NCBI GenBank assembly: GCA_946183815.1
Contig: CAMHDG010000063.1
Location: 1 to 8,043, forward strand
DNA from: an uncultured bacterium
Lineage (GTDB): Bacteria; Cyanobacteriota; Vampirovibrionia; Gastranaerophilales; Gastranaerophilaceae
DNA: 8,043 bases
Reading direction: 5' to 3'
Each line of letters opens with the position of its first letter. Positions within the stretch are counted from its first letter, which is position 1. Made by a program: the position numbers and the translations under genes. The notes under the pieces are model-generated. The model worked only from the letters and a program-made list of their open reading frames with translations. It made no database searches and had not been told where the DNA came from. Shown here piece by piece: positions 5,829 to 8,043 of this stretch.

Positions 5829-5851
5829 CTGCGTCGTAAATTCATAATCAT
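5798..5851 (-). CDS. leaderless micro-ORF, 17 codons, candidate leader peptide
   Basis: ATG at 5851-5849 lies 6 nt after a good -10 box, so the predicted transcript starts on the A of this codon and has no room for a ribosome site. The frame encodes MIMNLRRRQFKVLGLFL and stops at TGA (5800-5798). Three consecutive Arg codons (CGA CGC AGA, 5836-5828) come immediately before the arm of a 10-bp hairpin, and the stop codon overlaps the end of an alternative pairing segment. This placement is typical of attenuator leader peptides. A short basic motif could also be a drug-dependent stalling sequence, since macrolide leader peptides often carry basic-x-basic motifs. It might instead be a stand-alone small protein. 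Its start copies that of the 28-codon frame 200 bp downstream. Confidence 0.5.
   Translation of the reverse strand: MIMNLRRRQFKVLGLFL
5832..5851. repeat. direct repeat copy 2 (partner at 5632-5651)
   Basis: Second copy of the 20-bp repeat (17 of 20 bases identical to 5632-5651). On the minus strand it spans the first codons of the 17-codon micro-ORF. Confidence 0.7.
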
Positions 5852-5857
5852 AAATGT

Positions 5858-5886
5858 ATTCTACTATAAATGATTGTGGTTGTAAA
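5858..5886 (-). promoter_or_regulatory. leftward promoter of the leader transcript
   Basis: Read on the minus strand, TTTACA (5886-5881) and TAGAAT (5863-5858) are separated by exactly 17 nt. Six nucleotides after the -10 comes the ATG at 5851, so the predicted +1 is the A of the start codon. The promoter is divergent from that of rpsF, whose upstream element TTTACCCC lies only 14 bp from this -35 box. Confidence 0.6.
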
Positions 5887-5900
5887 GGGGAAAATTATTG

Positions 5901-5962
5901 TTTACCCCATTGTTAACTTTTTTTGCTCGTGTGTGTTGTATTTTCCATGTTTATGTTACTAT
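5901..5962 (+). promoter_or_regulatory. rpsF-ssb-rpsR promoter with upstream TTTACCCC element
   Basis: TTTACCCC (5901-5908) is followed by TTGTTAAC (5910-5917), echoing the arrangement upstream of pgi. The likely -10 is the extended form TG-T-TACTAT (5954-5962), similar in layout to that of fabI; the -35 is weak. The predicted start near 5969 leaves a leader of about 18 nt with AAGGAG (5971-5976) almost at its 5' end. Confidence 0.45.
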
Positions 5963-5986
5963 TGCTAAAAAAGGAGAATTTTAGAT

Positions 5987-6286
5987 ATGAAAAAATATGA
6001 ATTATTAGTTATTTTTAAGCCAAATTCAGACGCTGAAGAAGTTGATAAACTTATCGCTAAAGTTTCCGCTGACGCTGAAGCATTAGGCGGTAGCACTGAT
6101 TCTGTTGATAAAATAGGTCGTAAAAAATTGGCTTATGAAATCCAAAATTTTAGAGATGGTTTCTTCTCTAATATGGTACTTTCTTTACCGGAAGAAAAAG
6201 TCGCTGAGTTTAAACGTCAATTACGTTTGAATGACAGCATTTTAAGAACTATGTTTATTGAACAATCAGTTAAAGCAGGGGTGTAA
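5987..6286 (+). CDS. rpsF: 30S ribosomal protein bS6
   Basis: bS6 is a ribosomal protein of the small subunit platform that pairs with bS18 on 16S rRNA. The 99-residue product opens with MKKYELLVIFKP, typical of the family, and has the conserved segments DKIGRKKLAYEI (61-72) and DGFFSNM (77-83). It fits the ferredoxin-like fold and usual length (about 95-135), without the acidic C-terminal tail of E. coli bS6. AAGGAG lies 10 nt before the ATG. It heads the conserved rpsF-ssb-rpsR cluster, with ssb starting 3 nt after its stop. Confidence 0.95.
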   Translation: MKKYELLVIFKPNSDAEEVDKLIAKVSADAEALGGSTDSVDKIGRKKLAYEIQNFRDGFFSNMVLSLPEEKVAEFKRQLRLNDSILRTMFIEQSVKAGV

Positions 6287-6289
6287 TAA

Positions 6290-6730
6290 ATGACATTAGC
6301 AAAAGCAACTATATCAGGTATTGTTAACAGAGAGCCACAAAATCGTTCTACAAATAACGGTGTTGAGGTCTGGGAATTAATTCTTAACATTGATGAGAAT
6401 GCTGAAACTCTTATTAGAGTCATTTCTTTCAGACGTGCTCATGCTGATTTGCTTAACGGCGTTAAAAGGGGCGATAAAGTACTCGTTGACGGCAGACTCC
6501 AAGTTGGTACTGCTAAAAACCCTGACGGGACTGACAAAAAGTATTTTGAAATCGTGGCTAATGATATTGAACTTATGAATGGTTCTTCTGCTACGGTTTC
6601 TTCTGTTTCTTCTGTCCCTCAGCAGACTGAACAACCTGTTCAACAGTCAAAACCTGAAGAAATCGTTACTTTTGCTGAAACTGATTTCACCGAGGAAAAC
6701 TTGCTCAACGATGAGGAAGTTCCGTTTTAA
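6290..6730 (+). CDS. ssb: single-stranded DNA-binding protein
   Basis: SSB coats single-stranded DNA in replication, repair and recombination and recruits partner enzymes through its acidic tail. The 146-residue chain shows the usual layout. An OB-fold covers about residues 1-96 (ISGIVNREPQ near the start, GDKVLVDGRLQV at 61-72, YFEIVANDIELM at 85-96), followed by a Ser/Gln/Pro-rich disordered linker (about 97-130) and the tail NDEEVPF, which keeps the acidic-x-Pro-Phe ending bound by SSB partners. The OB-fold is rather divergent: the usual hydrophobic/aromatic W-R-K stretch reads VISFRR. The ribosome site AGGGGTG (6277-6283) lies within the end of rpsF, so translation is likely coupled. The position between rpsF and rpsR confirms the call. 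Confidence 0.94.
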   Translation: MTLAKATISGIVNREPQNRSTNNGVEVWELILNIDENAETLIRVISFRRAHADLLNGVKRGDKVLVDGRLQVGTAKNPDGTDKKYFEIVANDIELMNGSSATVSSVSSVPQQTEQPVQQSKPEEIVTFAETDFTEENLLNDEEVPF

Positions 6731-6778
6731 TCAAAATTTTATTAAGGTAGTACAAGGCTAGAAAGGCAAATTATAAAA

Positions 6779-7009
6779 ATGGCAAAACAAGATCAAGACA
6801 GAAAAAAACGTAAAACTTGCAGTTTCTGCGCTGACCACGTTGACTCTATCGATTTTAAAGATGCTTCTAAACTTAAAAGATATTTAACTGAAGCAGGTAA
6901 AATCATTCCTAGAAGAGTTACAGGTAACTGTGCAGAACACCAAAGAATGATTGCTAAAGCAATTAAAAGAGCAAGAGAAGCAGCAATTATCGGATATACT
7001 TTCGATTAA
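6779..7009 (+). CDS. rpsR: 30S ribosomal protein bS18, zinc-binding (C+) form
   Basis: bS18 binds the 16S rRNA platform together with bS6. The 76-residue product has the family core KIIPRRVTGNCAEHQR (41-56) and AIKRAREAAIIGYT (61-74). Cys14, Cys17, Cys51 and His54 (CSFC and CAEH) form a plausible zinc site; many bacteria carry C- forms without these residues, and some keep both and switch when zinc is scarce. GAAAGG (6761-6766) lies 12 nt before the ATG, slightly far. It closes the rpsF-ssb-rpsR operon, separated from ssb by 48 nt. rplI, often next in this cluster, is absent. Confidence 0.96.
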   Translation: MAKQDQDRKKRKTCSFCADHVDSIDFKDASKLKRYLTEAGKIIPRRVTGNCAEHQRMIAKAIKRAREAAIIGYTFD

Positions 7010-7029
7010 TTTTTGCTATGTCAATTTTT

Positions 7030-7060
7030 GAGAGAGGATATGTTCTGTCCTCTCTCTTTT
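7030..7060 (+). terminator. terminator after rpsR
   Basis: GAGAGAGGA (7030-7038) pairs perfectly with TCCTCTCTC (7048-7056) around a 9-nt loop and is followed by only four T (7057-7060). It should end the rpsF operon, but the short T-run and the closeness of the next gene (26 nt) suggest it may be leaky. Confidence 0.7.
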
Positions 7061-7086
7061 AAAAGTCAAATATTAAAGGTATTTTT

Positions 7087-7275
7087 ATGGAAAACCAAAT
7101 TACAATCAGATCAGACAGGAAAACTGAATACACTTTCCAATATAAAGGAGAGGATGTTACCCTTAAAGCAGGCGGGATTTTGAGTATTGCTGACGGACTT
7201 GAACATGTCGTTTTACCTACCTGCGCTATGAAAGTTATCAATAATCTTATTATCATTAAAGATGATGTTAAGTAA
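7087..7275 (+). CDS. hypothetical small protein, 62 residues
   Basis: Unrecognised. AAAGGT (7075-7080), 6 nt before the ATG, and coding-like codon use support it as a real gene. The product is soluble-looking, with mixed charged and branched residues (ITIRSDRKTEYTFQYKGED) that suggest a small beta-rich domain, one cysteine, and no signal peptide or membrane span. It begins just 26 nt after the terminator of rpsR with no obvious promoter between, so it may depend on read-through from the ribosomal operon. No homology-based function can be offered. Confidence 0.7.
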   Translation: MENQITIRSDRKTEYTFQYKGEDVTLKAGGILSIADGLEHVVLPTCAMKVINNLIIIKDDVK

Positions 7276-7319
7276 TATTAAGAAAAATTTTTAATTAAAT
7301 GTAAATATATTAAAATCGC

Positions 7320-7359
7320 TTGACTATCGCAAAACATACTCTAGTATTAGAATAGAGTA
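7320..7359 (+). promoter_or_regulatory. promoter and dyad operator of the LuxR-type gene
   Basis: TTGACT (7320-7325) and TAGTAT (7342-7347) are separated by 16 nt. A 7-bp perfect dyad, TACTCTA (7337-7343) and TAGAGTA (7353-7359), brackets the -10 box, so a protein bound there would block RNA polymerase. Autoregulation by the DNA-binding protein encoded next is the simplest guess. As RNA it would form only a small hairpin with no T-run, so it is not a terminator. Confidence 0.5.
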
Positions 7360-7374
7360 ATAGTATATTGGGGT

Positions 7375-7593
7375 ATGAATATTATGTGTAATACTGATTT
7401 TGCATTGTCAAAAACAGAGAAGAAAATCTTATGTCTTATGGCTAAAGATTATTCAAATAAAGAAATTGCAGAAAAATTGTTTTTGAGTGTTTCTACAGTG
7501 AAATGGTATATAAGCGCTCTTTACGAAAAAATGGAGGTGCGGGGCAGAGTTCAGGCTGCTATCCTCGCTTATAAAAAAGGGTTTATTGAATAG
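7375..7593 (+). CDS. stand-alone LuxR/GerE-type DNA-binding protein
   Basis: The 72-residue product is almost entirely a GerE-type helix-turn-helix: LSKTEKKILCLMAKDYSNKE (11-30) and IAEKLFLSVSTVKWYISALY (31-50), then EKMEVRGRVQAA. It has no receiver, PAS or ligand-binding domain, as in sporulation regulator GerE of Bacillus, so activity would be controlled by its amount or by partners. The ATG at 7375 lies immediately after GGGG (7370-7373), too close for a normal ribosome site. A second ATG at 7384 has a spacing of about 10 nt and may be the real start, giving a 69-residue protein. A dyad over its promoter suggests autoregulation. Target genes are unknown; the DUF2993-like gene downstream has its own promoter. 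Confidence 0.88.
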   Translation: MNIMCNTDFALSKTEKKILCLMAKDYSNKEIAEKLFLSVSTVKWYISALYEKMEVRGRVQAAILAYKKGFIE

Positions 7594-7606
7594 TTTTCTT
7601 CTGCTC

Positions 7607-7635
7607 TTTTATTTATCGCTCTATTATTGTATAAT
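7607..7635 (+). promoter_or_regulatory. promoter of the DUF2993-like gene
   Basis: A perfect TATAAT (7630-7635) lies 26 nt upstream of the ATG. At 17-nt spacing the -35 is only TTTTAT (7607-7612). The predicted leader is about 20 nt and contains GAGGTG (7651-7656). Confidence 0.5.
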
Positions 7636-7661
7636 CTATTTATAAGAATAGAGGTGTTATT

Positions 7662-8043
7662 ATGAATTTATCAAAAATTTTTATCGTATCTGCGTTAGCC
7701 GTTTCTCTTTCGTTTGGCTCTGCTTTTGCTGAAACACAATATAAAACAGCATCGCCTTTCGTAAGATTTACTACTAACTTGTTTGGTTATAATTTTTTCG
7801 CTAAAAAAATTGCGCAGGGTGTTTTGAAAAAAACTCTTAAAAAATCTGTTGATGGAGAATATAAAGTTAAGTTCGACTCTTTTAGCGGGGTTGACCTTAA
7901 AAAAGGTAAATTTAGAGGTTTAACCATTGACGGCGAAGAGTTATCAATAGATGATCAACTTTTTATCTCTAATTTGCACATGGAAACAACGTCTGATTTT
8001 AATTATGTCGAGTATAATAAAGAACCAATGGTGTTTAAAACTG
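7662..8043 (+). CDS. exported DUF2993 (LmeA-like) family protein, 5' part
   Basis: The gene runs off the right edge after 127 codons. GAGGTG (7651-7656) sits 5 nt before the ATG. The product starts with a signal peptide (MNLSKIF, hydrophobic core to about residue 20, likely cleavage after AFA at 21-23), so it is exported. The mature region contains VDLKKGKFRGLTIDGEELSI followed by a predicted strand with SNLHMETTSDF, which fits my memory of the D-L-x-x-G-x-h-x-x-l-x-I-x-G pattern of DUF2993 proteins. These are common in cyanobacteria and actinobacteria; the actinobacterial LmeA takes part in lipomannan processing in the periplasm. Function in this lineage is unknown, possibly lipid or envelope related. 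The C-terminal part is not visible, so the family call is moderate. Confidence 0.75.
   Translation, partial: MNLSKIFIVSALAVSLSFGSAFAETQYKTASPFVRFTTNLFGYNFFAKKIAQGVLKKTLKKSVDGEYKVKFDSFSGVDLKKGKFRGLTIDGEELSIDDQLFISNLHMETTSDFNYVEYNKEPMVFKT

Noticed and set aside
5887..5908. GGGG...CCCC inverted repeat between the divergent promoters as an operator
   Set aside because: Only four G/C pairs with a mismatch and a few A/T pairs; the CCCC arm belongs to the TTTACCCC element, which recurs elsewhere without a GGGG partner.
6377..6761. Extra frames on both strands over ssb
   Set aside because: Shadows of ssb; repetitive Leu/Ser or Arg/Asn composition and no start signals.
7276..7319. Terminator after the 62-residue gene
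   Set aside because: AAAAATTTTT (7283-7292) is a palindrome without any G or C pairs and would not form a stable terminator.
1..8043. CRISPR array, transposon, prophage or tRNA
   Set aside because: No regularly spaced repeats, transposase, integrase, attachment-site duplication or cloverleaf found on either strand; the only direct repeat of note has two copies 200 bp apart.
1..8043. Alternative genetic code with TGA as an amino acid
   Set aside because: None of the main genes happens to end with TGA, but none contains an in-frame TGA either and all Trp codons are TGG, so the standard code is the simple reading.

Overview
The window looks like chromosomal DNA of a low-GC, host-associated bacterium using the standard bacterial code: TGG is the only Trp codon and no reading frame is interrupted by TGA. 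My best guess is a gut lineage of the non-photosynthetic Cyanobacteriota (Vampirovibrionia/Melainabacteria, Gastranaerophilales). This rests on the DUF2993/LmeA-like gene at the right end, the cyanobacterial flavour of the ORFan proteins and the base composition. It is an inference from memory of such genomes, not something proved here.

Left part, 1-4170, all rightward. Two tandem hairpins (3-37) open the window. fabI follows (enoyl-ACP reductase, fatty acid synthesis) as a single-gene unit with its own promoter and a strong terminator at 951-979. Next come pgi (glucose-6-phosphate isomerase), a small exported protein and trxB (thioredoxin reductase), closely spaced and probably partly co-transcribed, ending at a bidirectional hairpin (4143-4170). 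The exported-protein gene has its -10 box only 7 nt before its ATG, so its own transcript should be leaderless.

Middle, 4174-5986, leftward. An ORFan protein of 454 residues is preceded by a 448-base region that ordinary calling leaves empty. Read on the minus strand, that region holds a promoter (5886-5858), a leaderless micro-ORF of 17 codons containing Arg-Arg-Arg, overlapping alternative hairpins and an intrinsic terminator (5759-5737). It then holds a second micro-ORF of 28 codons with a good ribosome site and a near-identical start (M-I-x-N-L-R-R-R), and finally the 454-residue gene. The order of parts and the mutually exclusive pairings look like a transcription attenuator. This is the most notable thing in the window.

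Right part, 5901-8043, rightward. The conserved rpsF-ssb-rpsR cluster (ribosomal protein bS6, single-strand DNA-binding protein, ribosomal protein bS18) ends at a hairpin. A 62-residue ORFan, a stand-alone 72-residue LuxR/GerE-type DNA-binding protein with a dyad over its promoter, and the start of an exported DUF2993-like protein cut by the window end follow. The octamer TTTACCCC occurs exactly three times, each upstream of a housekeeping transcription unit (fabI, pgi, rpsF) and in the same orientation, suggesting a shared regulatory element. No tRNA, rRNA, CRISPR, transposase or phage gene was seen.
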